Positions 1-8,114 of a stretch of DNA of 64,000 bases are shown one piece after another; position 1 is the first letter of the stretch; each line of letters starts with the position of its first letter. Below the pieces are notes generated by a model, which was given only the letters and a program-made list of their open reading frames with translations, was not told the origin of the DNA and searched no databases. The DNA comes from CATOSP01 sp965204715 (GTDB lineage Bacteria > Chloroflexota > Dehalococcoidia > Lucifugimonadales > UBA3495): the NCBI GenBank assembly GCA_965204715.1, contig OZ242009.1, forward strand, positions 1,116,001-1,180,000, read 5' to 3'. The translations under genes were made by a program, and so were the position numbers.

Positions 1-53
1 ATAACCGCCGCCTCGGCCTCAAGGTCGTGAGGTAGCAGTTTCTCCGCATACAT
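1..53 (-). CDS. dnaB: Replicative DNA helicase DnaB, first 17 codons (continues outside window)
   Basis: An ATG at 53-51 on the minus strand opens a frame that reads MYAEKLLPHDLEAEAAV and then leaves the window. The LPPHDLEAE-type motif close to the N-terminus is the usual opening of bacterial DnaB, the ring helicase that unwinds DNA at the fork. A GGAGAG ribosome binding site sits about 8 bases upstream of the ATG. It lies directly downstream of rplI on the same strand, and rplI-dnaB is a common gene order. Only the N-terminal tip is visible, so the call rests on this motif plus the neighbour. Confidence 0.75.
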   Translation of the reverse strand, partial: MYAEKLLPHDLEAEAAV

Positions 54-160
54 CCGGGCGCTCTCCTGCCTGCTGAGAATGCCGCCCCGTATTGTAGTCC
101 GTGGCCGACTGGACCGCCCTGCCGGCCGGGGAGCGGCGGATAGGGTCCGTCCCTGGTTGG

Positions 161-610
161 TTACTCTTCCACTTCGGCGGTGATGTTGATGGTCGCCTCG
201 ATCTCGGTGGACAGCCGCAGCGTTACCTGGTACTCCCCCGGCTCCCGGATCGGCTCCCCGGCCTCAACCAGCCGCCGGTCGATCTCCCGCCCAACGGTGT
301 TGCTCAACTCGGTGGCGATCATCGCGCCGCTGATGGTCCCGTAGTAGCGGCCCATTGGTGTGACCCGGGCCTCCACCGTGATGTTGGTGCCGTCGAGCAG
401 TTCCGCAAGCTCGGTAAGCTCCGCGGTCTCCCGAATCCGCACCTCGTCGCCGGCGGCCTTGATCTTGTGCAGCCGCTTCAGCACCTCGGGCGTGGCCGCC
501 TCGGCCAGCCCCTTGGGGATCAGGTAGTTGCGGGCGTAGCCGTCCGCCACTCGCTTGATCTCTCCCGCCCGCGCCTGGTTAACAACGTCCTGAATGAATA
601 CCACTTCCAT
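161..610 (-). CDS. rplI: 50S ribosomal protein L9
   Basis: L9 binds 23S rRNA at the base of the L1 stalk on the large ribosomal subunit and helps keep the reading frame. The 149-residue product has the family's usual length. The N-terminal domain contains DGYARNYLIPKGLA, the L9 signature, followed by a long helix and a C-terminal domain ending in an acidic tail. The ATG at 610 gives MEVVFIQDV, matching the normal L9 start. An ATG three codons upstream at 619 is an alternative, because the AAGG at the expected distance does not separate the two cleanly. It is followed by dnaB on the same strand. Confidence 0.97.
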   Translation of the reverse strand: MEVVFIQDVVNQARAGEIKRVADGYARNYLIPKGLAEAATPEVLKRLHKIKAAGDEVRIRETAELTELAELLDGTNITVEARVTPMGRYYGTISGAMIATELSNTVGREIDRRLVEAGEPIREPGEYQVTLRLSTEIEATINITAEVEE

Positions 611-619
611 AATTGTCAT

Positions 620-940
620 CGTCCTTGGCTGGAGTATCGGCCCAGGCCTGCGGCCCGTTCCATGCAAGACCCATTATAAGCCCGGCGCGTCCGGCCCGGA
701 AACCGGCGGATGTCAGGGTGTTGATAAACGTGGACGCCCAGCCAGGGAGTCCGCAGACGCGGGAAGCAACATCTTAACCCACCCCGCCTATTCCAGTGTC
801 AAGACAAATTCAGGGATTTTCGGGCCAATTCCCACGTCCCGCAACTTCATTGACGCCTGTTCAACCCGCCAACTAGAATCAGACCACCACGAGGTCGAAG
901 ACCTCTGCCTGCCCCCATCCAACCACCGGACGCTGTGAAA
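620..940. other. Intergenic region between rplI and tenA
   Basis: This divergent spacer separates the two genes. I looked for a TPP riboswitch ahead of tenA (the CUGAGA and GAACCUGAU-type core elements) and do not see one. The open frames crossing the region have no family resemblance and overlap the real genes. Apart from the possible rplI -10 box I see nothing here. Confidence 0.5.
673..678 (-). promoter_or_regulatory. Possible -10 box for rplI
   Basis: The minus strand reads TATAAT here, about 60 bases upstream of the rplI start codon. No convincing -35 box is seen 16-18 bases further upstream; the best hexamer is TTTCCG. The position suits a promoter for an rplI-dnaB transcript, but the support is one hexamer only. 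Confidence 0.35.
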
Positions 941-1609
941 ATGAGCTTTTCCGAAGACATCGAAAAGCGGGCCTTGCCGGTCCGCCAGGCAATCCTCGGA
1001 CACCCCTTCGTCACCGGCGTGGGCGATGGAACGCTGCCCGTGGAGAAGTTCAAGCATTACGTGATGCAGGACTACGTGTACCTGATCGACTACAGCCGCG
1101 TCCTCGCCCTGGCGTCGGCCCGCGCCCCCGACCTGGGAACAATGAGCTGGTTCGCCCGCCTCCTGGACGAGACCCTGAACACGGAGATGGAGCTGCACCG
1201 GGGCTACTGCGCCGAATTCGGTATCACCCGGGAAGAACTGGAGGCCACCCGCGCCGCGCCGACCACCGTGGCCTATACCAGCTTCCTGCTCAGCGTGGCC
1301 CACCAGGGCAGTTTCGAGGCGCTTGTCGCCTCACTGCTCCCCTGCCAGTGGGGATACTGGGAGGTTGGAGAACGCCTGGCCGTGCAGGGAGAACCCAAAC
1401 ACGCGCCCCTGTACTGCCAGTGGATCCAGATGTACACATCCCCGGAGTTCTCGGAACTGGCCCACACCATCCGGGCAATGGCCGACCGTCTCGCGGAAAG
1501 GGCCGGCCCCGACGAGGTGGCAACAATGGGGGAAGCCTATCTGACCAGCCTGCGCTTTGAGCACCGCTTCTGGGAAATGTCCTACACCCTCGAAGACTGG
1601 GCAGCGTGA
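941..1609 (+). CDS. tenA: TenA-family aminopyrimidine aminohydrolase (thiaminase II)
   Basis: TenA hydrolyses 4-amino-5-aminomethyl-2-methylpyrimidine, a thiamine breakdown product, to the hydroxymethyl pyrimidine used in thiamine salvage. It is a cytosolic all-helical tetramer. The 222-residue protein has the family's length. With the ATG at 941 the key residues fall at D44 and Y47 (QDYVYL) and C135 (LLPCQWGYWE), the numbers known for the Bacillus enzyme, and a C-terminal catalytic Glu sits in FEHRFWEM near residue 207. A GTG two codons upstream (935) could also start it, and no clear ribosome binding site decides. It stands alone, without other thi genes nearby. Confidence 0.93.
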   Translation: MSFSEDIEKRALPVRQAILGHPFVTGVGDGTLPVEKFKHYVMQDYVYLIDYSRVLALASARAPDLGTMSWFARLLDETLNTEMELHRGYCAEFGITREELEATRAAPTTVAYTSFLLSVAHQGSFEALVASLLPCQWGYWEVGERLAVQGEPKHAPLYCQWIQMYTSPEFSELAHTIRAMADRLAERAGPDEVATMGEAYLTSLRFEHRFWEMSYTLEDWAA

Positions 1610-1693
1610 GCGGGTGCTAGTCCGCGTTGCGCTCAAGTCTGGTGTCGCATGGTATAGAATAGACTAACCGCATTGAAGACAGGGATCATCGAG

Positions 1694-1948
1694 ATGGATG
1701 ACTACGACGCTCTGAATGAAAGGTTCTACAAGGATTTGGAGTTCTACGAGGCCCACTACGAGGAACTTTTGGAGCAGTATCCAGAGCAGTGGATTGCTAT
1801 CGTGGGCCAGAAAGTGGTCGCGTCATCGCATGACGAATTTGACCTTGTGGGCCAACTCAAGACAGGTGGCCCTCCGCCCGGCGGGGAAGTCGAGTTAATA
1901 CGTCACATGAACGGTAACCCTGAAATTCTCATAGTGCCGCTTTTGTGA
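1694..1948 (+). CDS. DUF5678 domain protein
   Basis: This small acidic protein of 84 residues has the core EQYPEQWIAIVGQKVVASSHD, which resembles DUF5678, a short domain of unknown function common in Chloroflexota and Cyanobacteria. The N-terminal third is a charged helix rich in Tyr and Glu. The ATG at 1694 is preferred over a TTG at 1673 because an AGGGA lies upstream at usable spacing. Its stop overlaps the GTG start of the next gene by four bases (GTGA), so the two are probably translationally coupled. An extended -10-like TGGTATAGA is seen about 40 bases upstream. The function is unknown. Confidence 0.72.
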   Translation: MDDYDALNERFYKDLEFYEAHYEELLEQYPEQWIAIVGQKVVASSHDEFDLVGQLKTGGPPPGGEVELIRHMNGNPEILIVPLL

Positions 1949-2379
1949 TTCGCGGATACTTCTCCACTGACCGTACTATTCGCCGCCCTTTCGTCCGCTG
2001 TGAGTTAGAGTTCCCCGGCCACCCCGACATCAGGCCTGCTAGAGTCGAGCTTCTTGTAGACACTGGAGCTGACCGGACGATGCCGTCTCCCGCAATGGCC
2101 GATAGGATCGGACTGAACTTCGATTCCCTCGGCACGGGCCGAAGGAGTACAGGAATTGGCGGCAGTGTATAGACCAGGGTAGTGGAATGCCAATTCACGA
2201 TTCAGGACTACACTACGCGGTTGCCATTGCAAATCCCTGAGATACGGATGCCGATCCCGGCTATCCTGGGCCGCGACATTATGGCTGATTTCGCCCTGTT
2301 CATGGAGGAACGCACAGGGCGCGTACTGCTACTCAACCAGAACGATTTAGAAGAGATGGGGTTCTCATCGCTGTTTTGA
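1945..2379 (+). pseudogene. Retropepsin-like aspartyl protease interrupted by an in-frame amber codon
   Basis: The frame opens with GTG at 1945 and carries VELLVDTGADRTM, where D39-T40-G41 is the catalytic signature of retropepsin-type aspartyl proteases. A TAG at 2170-2172 stops it after IGGSV. The same frame continues without further stops through ECQFTIQDY to ILGRDIMADFALF, the conserved C-terminal ILG.D.M..F segment of these proteins. The whole is one 145-codon protein of normal size split by a single codon. It could be a recent pseudogene, a sequencing error, or a read-through product. It is coupled to the DUF5678 gene upstream. Confidence 0.75.
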
Positions 2380-2412
2380 GCATCTCCCAGACTGCCACAA
2401 TGGCTGTCGCCC

Positions 2413-3210
2413 CTACCCCTTCACTGCACGCAGCACCAGGCAGGGCCAGGAGAAGTGAATGTCACCATCCACCGGCCGGACCTGAAACGCCTCTATAACC
2501 TCCCCGGACGCGCCGAGAAAGTCCTCCCGCAGCCTGCGCGTTTCCTCCTCGGATGTGCCCGTGCGCTTGACCCAGCTATTGAACTGGAGATGTATCCGCG
2601 TAAATTTCTGCTCTGCAATGTTCAACCCGTGACCAGCCAGCATTGCCTCCAGCTCCGAGGGAGGCCGGTTATTGACATGGCTGAAGTCCCGGCGCAGCTC
2701 CACGTCGTTCATCCAGTCCGCCACCGCGCTGTCCTCCGGCGAAACGCTGTCCGCCATGACCAACGCCCCTCCCGGCGTTAGCGCCCGCCGCATCTCGTCC
2801 AGCGCCAGGTCCAAGTCCTCAAAGTGGTGGGCCGCGGCCCGGCTGGTGATCAGGTCTAATGACCCGTCGGCAAAGGGCAGAAACTCGGCGGCGTTGCGCA
2901 CCAGCGCCAGGTTCGTCAGGCCCCGGTCGCGGCCTATGCGCCGGGTCTCCTCCAGCATTGGTCCGGTAATGTCGCTGGCCACCACCCGGTTGAACCCCTC
3001 GGACATTGCGAAGGCGGTGAACCCCGCGCCCGATCCCAGGTCCATTGCCCAGGCCCGCGACCCCGCCGGCAACTCCCCCGCCATGCGCATCATTATTTCG
3101 ATGCGGTCGTCGTGCATGTGTACCGGGCTGGCGGCATACGCCGCGGCGTTGAGTCCGAACGTTTCCTGGGCGCGTTGGCCCCGCGGCGCGTTTCCGGCAT
3201 CTTGAGTCAT
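2413..3210 (-). CDS. SAM-dependent class I methyltransferase (UbiE/Methyltransf_11 type)
   Basis: The 265-residue protein has a Rossmann-type methyltransferase core. Motif I is DLGSGAG at residues 57-63, an acidic residue ends the next strand (VVASDITGPML), and FADGSLDLITSRAAAHHFED corresponds to motifs II-III in the UbiE-like group. These enzymes transfer a methyl group from S-adenosylmethionine to a small molecule, and the substrate cannot be read from the sequence. Its ATG overlaps the stop of the upstream kinase-like gene by four bases, so the two form an operon on the minus strand. Confidence 0.85.
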   Translation of the reverse strand: MTQDAGNAPRGQRAQETFGLNAAAYAASPVHMHDDRIEIMMRMAGELPAGSRAWAMDLGSGAGFTAFAMSEGFNRVVASDITGPMLEETRRIGRDRGLTNLALVRNAAEFLPFADGSLDLITSRAAAHHFEDLDLALDEMRRALTPGGALVMADSVSPEDSAVADWMNDVELRRDFSHVNNRPPSELEAMLAGHGLNIAEQKFTRIHLQFNSWVKRTGTSEEETRRLREDFLGASGEVIEAFQVRPVDGDIHFSWPCLVLRAVKG

Positions 3211-3818
3211 GGGCTGTTGGCCCCCTCTTCCAGTTTCTTCAAAAACCTGTCGGCATCCCGCGAGCGGCGGACCTCGATGAATCTGAGGTGCGGGTACTCC
3301 CCGCTCTCAAATATCTCCCGGTAACGCTTCCGCCGCGGGTAATACGTCGTAAGCACCCATAGCAATATCGAGTCCCTGGTGAGGAACGCTTTTCTCAGCG
3401 ACTCTTTGTTCCCCGAAAAAAGCTCACGGCCCGTGATGCTCCGGGCAATGGTCCGGGTGAACGCCCGGTACAACACCAGCGGAAAGGAGTAGTTGAGCCA
3501 TACAACCGCGGTGGCCCGGCCCCAGATAATGTCCTGGGCATAGCTGTAATTCCCATCCGCGACCCAACGCTCCACGGTTGTAGCCTCGTCCACTATCGCC
3601 CGGAACTCGTCGTTGGGGCGTTCCACCCAGTCCGGCAGCCAGTGTATGGCGTCCAGTTCGACGAATGCCCCGCCCGTAGCTGCGGCCAGGCGGCTGGCGA
3701 AGGTCGTCTTCCCGGCGCAACTGCACCCGATAACCGCCACCCGTCTCAGGTCCGGCAACTCGTCGCCTCCGGCCGTCCCTTGCCGGTCCCGGTTCCCACA
3801 TGTGCTGAATGCAGTCAT
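3207..3818 (-). CDS. P-loop NTPase, adenylate kinase / topology-modulation (FlaR) type
   Basis: The 203-residue protein begins its conserved region with RRVAVIGCSCAGKTTF, a Walker A loop at residues 31-39. ELDAIHWLPDWVERP follows, the D..HW..W...P motif typical of small adenylate-kinase-like proteins annotated as topology modulation proteins. VERWVADGNYS is the next conserved block of that group. The family's substrate is unproven, and small nucleotide phosphorylation is an inference. The first gene of a two-gene operon, it overlaps the downstream methyltransferase by ATGA. Confidence 0.8.
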   Translation of the reverse strand: MTAFSTCGNRDRQGTAGGDELPDLRRVAVIGCSCAGKTTFASRLAAATGGAFVELDAIHWLPDWVERPNDEFRAIVDEATTVERWVADGNYSYAQDIIWGRATAVVWLNYSFPLVLYRAFTRTIARSITGRELFSGNKESLRKAFLTRDSILLWVLTTYYPRRKRYREIFESGEYPHLRFIEVRRSRDADRFLKKLEEGANSP

Positions 3819-3848
3819 AAAATCATTCTAACAGAGCGATTGGGCGTA

Positions 3849-3875
3849 TTGACCCGAATCTCCATAGTCTATAAT
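3849..3875 (+). promoter_or_regulatory. Probable sigma-70-type promoter for dodecin
   Basis: TTGACC at 3849-3854 and TATAAT at 3870-3875 are separated by 15 bases, slightly short of the ideal 17. They lie about 60 bases upstream of the dodecin ATG and face it. Both hexamers are close to consensus. Confidence 0.55.
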
Positions 3876-3933
3876 GAAAGGGAGCCAATCGCTCCAAATC
3901 CCCAATCACGATTGGCAAGCAGGAGAGAGAACC

Positions 3934-4167
3934 ATGAGCATGGACCACACTTATAAAATCGTCGAACTGGTAGGCTCGTCCAGCGAGGGATTGCAACAGG
4001 CCATCGAGAACGCGGTCGGCCGCGCCGGGCAGACCCTCCGGGGCTTGGACTGGTTCGAGGTCAGGGAAATACGGGGCAACATCCAGGAGGGCAACATCGC
4101 CTGGTACCAAGTCAAGGTTGGCATAGGCTTCCGGGTCCTGGACCCCGCCGACCTTCACCGAGAGTAG
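3934..4167 (+). CDS. Dodecin family flavin-binding protein
   Basis: Dodecins are small proteins that assemble into hollow dodecamers, bind flavins such as FMN or lumichrome, and buffer free flavin in the cytosol. The 77-residue product shows the full family pattern: HTYKIVELVGSSSEG at the N-terminus, a helix, GLDWFEVREI with the flavin-stacking Trp at residue 40, and VKVGIGFRV at the C-terminus. The ATG at 3934 follows an AGGAGAGAG ribosome binding site. It is a single-gene unit with its own promoter and a strong terminator. Confidence 0.93.
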   Translation: MSMDHTYKIVELVGSSSEGLQQAIENAVGRAGQTLRGLDWFEVREIRGNIQEGNIAWYQVKVGIGFRVLDPADLHRE

Positions 4168-4189
4168 CGGCACAGCACATCAGGGTCTA

Positions 4190-4237
4190 ACGCTGCCGGG
4201 GACTGGATGTTTCTCAGTCCCCGGCAGCGTCGTTTTT
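4190..4237 (+). terminator. Rho-independent terminator of the dodecin gene
   Basis: A perfect 15-bp stem (4190-4204 with 4216-4230) and an 11-base loop are followed by CG and five T residues. It starts 22 bases after the dodecin stop codon. Confidence 0.92.
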
Positions 4238-4437
4238 GAGCGCCTTTGCCTTTGGACACGCAGACAGGTATACGACCACTCACCGGCGCCGGGTGTTTCC
4301 AACCTCAACCTATCCGAGGCTGCACACATGGGAACTGATATGTGCAAGTCCACGTCTATATGGATATACAATCTCTGCTGCCCAAACCAGCCCGATTTTG
4401 TGTCCCATATTTTATTCTTTTGGCAGAAGTTACCCGC

Positions 4438-5592
4438 ATGAACTCCCCAATCAATATTGCTCTGATTTTCGCCGCATCCGTCCTGGCCGCGCTGCTATCA
4501 GCCGCCTGCCAGGGTGGTCCCGCATCGTCCAATGCCACGCTGGAAGTCCCGTCAGGCCGCAGCCCCAACGCATCGGTAAAAGGCACCGTCACATACCGGG
4601 AACGGCTGGCCCTCACCCCGGGCGCAACCCTCGTCGTGGAGCTGCGCGACGTGTCCTTGGCCGACGCTCCCTCCAGGCTCATCGCCAGCCAGACCATCCC
4701 TGACCCCGGTCAGGTCCCCATCAGGTTCGAGGTAGAATATAACCGCGACGACATAGACTCCCGTAACAGGTACTCTGTAACCGCGAGGGTCACGGAGTCA
4801 GACGGACGCCTGGCCTTCACCAATGACACGGCATACGAGGTCATAACCCGCGGCAATCCCAGCAAGGTGGACATGGTGCTGGTCCTGGTCCAGCCGCCGC
4901 CCGAGATGGAAAAGGACGCAGGCCCGGACTGGCGGACATGGGAAGAGGTCCCGGCCCAGGTGGTATCGGCAAACCTGATACCCAACGGACCGGAGCATTT
5001 GCTGCGGGTTGCATACTACCAGTCCACCATCGAAGGCTGTGCCCGCCCCGGCAGCGAGGGCCTGGAGGTGAACGGCTTCGACATCATCGCCAGCGTCACC
5101 CTCATGCAGCCGCCGCCCACGGCATGGGCCATTCCATGCCACGAGCAGGTTGTGGAGCTTGATACGGTAATACCGGTATTGGAGCCCCTTGAACCGGGAC
5201 CAACCTACCGGGTGATGGTAAACGGCCGGGACACCACCACATTCACCATACCGAAACCCGGCCTTGGACACACCATCATTGCCGAGTCGCCCATCCAGGG
5301 CAGCGAGGTCATCCTGGGAGGCGCACCCCCGGAGTACCAGCTAAACGTCGTCTCCGGTATGCCCAGGGGCAGCGGCTGCTCCCAATTCAACGGCTATGAA
5401 ATCCAGCGAACAGAATCAGACAGGATAGACGTCCTCATCACCCACCACCAGGTGTCCGACCCGTCTGTGTTCTGCACCGCCGACTTTCCCATCCTGGAGA
5501 CCCTGGTCCCCCTGGGTTCCGGCTACGAACCCGGCACGGAATACACCGTCACCATTAACTCCGACACCGCCACCACATTCACGGCCCAATAA
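4438..5592 (+). CDS. Secreted lipoprotein with YbaY-like domain and two tandem extracellular repeats
   Basis: The 384-residue protein starts with a hydrophobic signal ending in the lipobox LSAAC (Cys24), so it should be anchored outside the cytoplasmic membrane. Residues about 45-140 (VKGTVTYRERLALTPGATLVVELRDVS) match the YbaY/YscW lipoprotein domain. The C-terminal half contains two related segments of about 95 residues. Each has a pair of Cys (GCARPG...AIPC and SGCSQF...VFC), a V.ETL.PL or V.PVLEPL strand, and a final Y.V.(V/I)N..D(T)TTF strand. The ATG at 4438 is chosen because upstream codons do not fit a signal peptide. The function is unknown; stress resistance or binding at the surface is possible. 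Confidence 0.8.
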   Translation: MNSPINIALIFAASVLAALLSAACQGGPASSNATLEVPSGRSPNASVKGTVTYRERLALTPGATLVVELRDVSLADAPSRLIASQTIPDPGQVPIRFEVEYNRDDIDSRNRYSVTARVTESDGRLAFTNDTAYEVITRGNPSKVDMVLVLVQPPPEMEKDAGPDWRTWEEVPAQVVSANLIPNGPEHLLRVAYYQSTIEGCARPGSEGLEVNGFDIIASVTLMQPPPTAWAIPCHEQVVELDTVIPVLEPLEPGPTYRVMVNGRDTTTFTIPKPGLGHTIIAESPIQGSEVILGGAPPEYQLNVVSGMPRGSGCSQFNGYEIQRTESDRIDVLITHHQVSDPSVFCTADFPILETLVPLGSGYEPGTEYTVTINSDTATTFTAQ

Positions 5593-5650
5593 CCACACAG
5601 GGAGGGCGCCCTCCAAAATCCCTCCCTGCAATAGAGTCCCATGCACAACC

Positions 5651-5675
5651 GTCATTTCCGCGAAAATGGGAATCC
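5651..5675. repeat. REP-like intergenic palindrome, copy 1
   Basis: GTCATTTCCGCGAAAATGGG and the bases after it form the hyphenated palindrome TTCCGCGAAAATGGGAA, a variant of the CATTCCCGCGAAAGCGGGAATCC element found between genes in many bacteria. A second copy is at 16957-16981, and a decayed one at 48894-48919. Confidence 0.55.
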
Positions 5676-5776
5676 ACATGCACCGGCGATGGACTCCCGC
5701 TTTTTATGGTAACGGCAGGGCAGGGACAGACCGCTACGGGAGCAGACCACCCCCATGTGATCTGCCTGTACCACCC

Positions 5777-6856
5777 CTACTTCAAGTCCTCAACCTTCGG
5801 GCCGACTTCCTCCATCAACAGCCGCAGGGAACGCTGCATCAGCGAGTGGTCGTCCGGGTCCTGGGTGATGGCCAGGAGGTGCCCGAACCCGCCCACTTCC
5901 TCGTAGCTCTTGCGGATCTTGTCCGCGCACTCCTGCGGGTCACCCACAATCCAGACGTTCTCGATCATGTATTCGACGTCCACCGCCTCGTCGGGCATGT
6001 CCGGGTCAACCTTCACGTAGGCCAGGTTGCCCCCGGCCTTGCGGTTGATGTACTGGTGCTCGTTGAACGGTCGCCCCAGCACCACCCGCGCCTCCTCCCG
6101 GGCCGAATTGGGGGTCTCCCCCACGTACACCTCCCGGCCCACGCGAAGCTCGCTCCGGTCCGGCGTCCTTCCCGTCGTGGCCGCGCCCTCCTCGACCCGC
6201 TGCCACAGCTCCCCGATGTGCTGATCCATCAGGTTCGTCATCGGTATCCAGCCTCTCTCTCCGGCCATCCGCAGCGTCTCCGACGTGGGGGTCGAGGCCG
6301 CCACGCCGATGGGCGGGTGCGGCTTCTGGTACGGCTTGTAGTGCAGCCGCCGTTCCAGTACCGGGTCCGTCTCCGGCGCGTGCACCTGGTAATACTTGCC
6401 CTCGTATCCGAACTTCCCGTCCTCTGCCTCCCATAACCCCAGCACAATGTCCAGCGCCTCCCTGCCCTGGTCCCGCACATCATCCATCGAGTTGTACTCG
6501 ATGCCGTACAGGTGCAGGTCGGTGGGCAGCGAGCGCACTCCAATGCCCCAGTAGAACCGGCCCCGCGCCATGTGGTCCAGCATCGCAATCCTGTGCGCCG
6601 TGTCCACCGGGTGGTGCAGCGGCAGCATCGTCACGCCCGTGGCCAGCACGATATTCTCCGTCAATGCCAGCGCCTGCGCTATCAGCAGCTCCGGCACCGG
6701 GGCGTTCTCCCACATCTCGGTGATGTGCTCCCCGATCCATGCCTCGTGATAGCCCAGCTTGTCCGCCAGGACGATCAGCTCCATGTCCCGGTCGTAGGAG
6801 TCGGCATAAGACCGCCGTGGGGGATGCAACGGCATCATAAACAGTCCGAATTCCAT
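5777..6856 (-). CDS. LLM-class flavin-dependent oxidoreductase (luciferase-like)
   Basis: The 359-residue protein has the luciferase-like TIM-barrel pattern: MEFGLFMMPLHPP at the N-terminus, GYHEAWIGEHITEMWENAP, LATGVTMLPLHHPVDTAHRIAMLDHMARGRFYWGIG, and PPIGVAASTPTSETLRMAGERGWIP. This group oxidises or reduces organic substrates using FMN or F420. The conserved LPL.HP...A..I..LD...RGR block is intact. Its substrate is unknown. It is isolated and on the minus strand, unlike the second family member at 22208. Confidence 0.9.
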   Translation of the reverse strand: MEFGLFMMPLHPPRRSYADSYDRDMELIVLADKLGYHEAWIGEHITEMWENAPVPELLIAQALALTENIVLATGVTMLPLHHPVDTAHRIAMLDHMARGRFYWGIGVRSLPTDLHLYGIEYNSMDDVRDQGREALDIVLGLWEAEDGKFGYEGKYYQVHAPETDPVLERRLHYKPYQKPHPPIGVAASTPTSETLRMAGERGWIPMTNLMDQHIGELWQRVEEGAATTGRTPDRSELRVGREVYVGETPNSAREEARVVLGRPFNEHQYINRKAGGNLAYVKVDPDMPDEAVDVEYMIENVWIVGDPQECADKIRKSYEEVGGFGHLLAITQDPDDHSLMQRSLRLLMEEVGPKVEDLK

Positions 6857-7020
6857 AATTCCCGTCTCCTCTGCTGCCGGTCAGCGGCTGCGGGCCTCGG
6901 CGTCGGAACCCAGAGCCAGCCCGCCCCGCCCCGGCGAAATTGCGCCAATGATCTCAGTCTATGGATGGATTGCTCTGAATCGATTGTAGGTACGCCCCCC
7001 AACCGGGTCAAGCCAACGGA

Positions 7021-7073
7021 GAGAGCCTCCTGTAGCCGAACTGGAGGCCGCCATTGCCGCGGCTTTCGAGTAA
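7021..7073 (+). pseudogene. 3'-end remnant of a paralogue of the lipoprotein at 7201
   Basis: The bases here match the last 54 bases of the next gene (8029-8079) at most positions. After a one-base deletion the frame reads VAELEAAIAAAFE and stops at TAA 7071-7073, compared with VAELKAAIAAAFK in the intact gene. Weaker similarity reaches back to about 7008. It is the tail of a lost tandem copy. Confidence 0.7.
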
Positions 7074-7200
7074 CCAGCCTCAGCCTGAACCAAGCCGGTT
7101 ACAACCCAAACTGTTGCGAAATGCGCTCGTCAATATTATGGTCGAGGCGCAATAAGGCTTCCGTTTCCACAAACAGGCGCGTTGAAAGGAATTATCAACC

Positions 7201-8079
7201 ATGTTTTGCCGGAAACTCAAGGTACTGACCGCCGCGACATTGCTGGCCGGCTTGACCGTTCTGGCCCTGGCCTGCGGGCCAGCTTCGCCTTCCGAGCGGG
7301 GAGCGGCAGCCCAGGCGGAGACCCCGGCGTCGGCCGGAACCCCCACGCCGACGATTCAACCCACCAGGACGCCCTATCCCCCCGGCTACGTCAAGCCCAC
7401 ACGATTGCCCACCTGGACGCCCTTCCCCACCCTTGCCCCGGACCCCACGCTAACGCCAACGCCGGAAGGGGTGGTCCCCCTAGGGGACAACTCCGGGGGC
7501 AGTGCTCCGGCGCCCACGCCAACCCTGGCGGAGCAGGTGACCGAGTTCGCCCGTGACAGAAGGGAAGAATACGATGCCATTGCCCGCGTCCGGGTCCTGT
7601 CCCACCGGAGCGTCACCTTGCCCGAGGGCATCGAGTGGCCTCCATTGCAAAACCCGAGCCTTGGCCGTTGGCCTTGGGATCGGGCTGGCATTCAGGTAGT
7701 GGAGGTATATCGCGGGGAACTGCCGGATAACTATGAACTGGCTTCCCCGGGCTTTCGCCCCAATACCAAGCTGGAGATAGACCAGGAATACATCCTGTTC
7801 ATTCTCAAGGTGTTCGTCGCCAAGGACGAGTACACGTATGACGGTACACATGTGCGATTTCTCTTCAACGAGGAACAGCTCGATGCAGTCGGCGGCAGAG
7901 GCGGAACACACTTCGGCGAGCAGGTGTGGCTTGTCGAGGGGGAAACCGCCTGGCGAATCCCCCTCGACCACGTGCTGGATACTACCGGGTCCGGGTCGGA
8001 CCTGGCGGCAGCCAAAGCAGGCGGAGAAAGCCTGTCTGTAGCCGAACTGAAGGCCGCCATAGCCGCAGCCTTCAAGTAA
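7201..8079 (+). CDS. Secreted lipoprotein with Pro/Thr-rich linker
   Basis: The 292-residue product has a signal peptide ending in LALAC (Cys25), so it is predicted to be a lipoprotein. A linker of about 90 residues rich in Pro and Thr (TPTPTIQPTRTPYPPG, LTPTPEG) is typical of Chloroflexota surface proteins. The folded part (about 105-292) contains DAIARVRVLSHRSV and GIQVVEVYRGELPDNYEL, a pattern of small secreted beta domains. The C-terminus is an Ala-rich helix. The ATG at 7201 follows GGAATTATCAACC. It recurs as a 3' remnant just upstream, which suggests a former tandem pair. The function is unknown. Confidence 0.8.
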   Translation: MFCRKLKVLTAATLLAGLTVLALACGPASPSERGAAAQAETPASAGTPTPTIQPTRTPYPPGYVKPTRLPTWTPFPTLAPDPTLTPTPEGVVPLGDNSGGSAPAPTPTLAEQVTEFARDRREEYDAIARVRVLSHRSVTLPEGIEWPPLQNPSLGRWPWDRAGIQVVEVYRGELPDNYELASPGFRPNTKLEIDQEYILFILKVFVAKDEYTYDGTHVRFLFNEEQLDAVGGRGGTHFGEQVWLVEGETAWRIPLDHVLDTTGSGSDLAAAKAGGESLSVAELKAAIAAAFK

Positions 8080-8114
8080 TTGACGGCATATACCAACCGC
8101 GTATACTTGATTCC

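Noticed and set aside
620..940. A possible TPP riboswitch before tenA
   Set aside because: None of the conserved core elements is visible; tenA alone is not proof.
5598..5628. CAGGGAGGG/CCCTCCCTG hairpin after the lipoprotein at 4438
   Set aside because: Nine-bp stem with a 13-base loop and no T-run; too weak to call a terminator.
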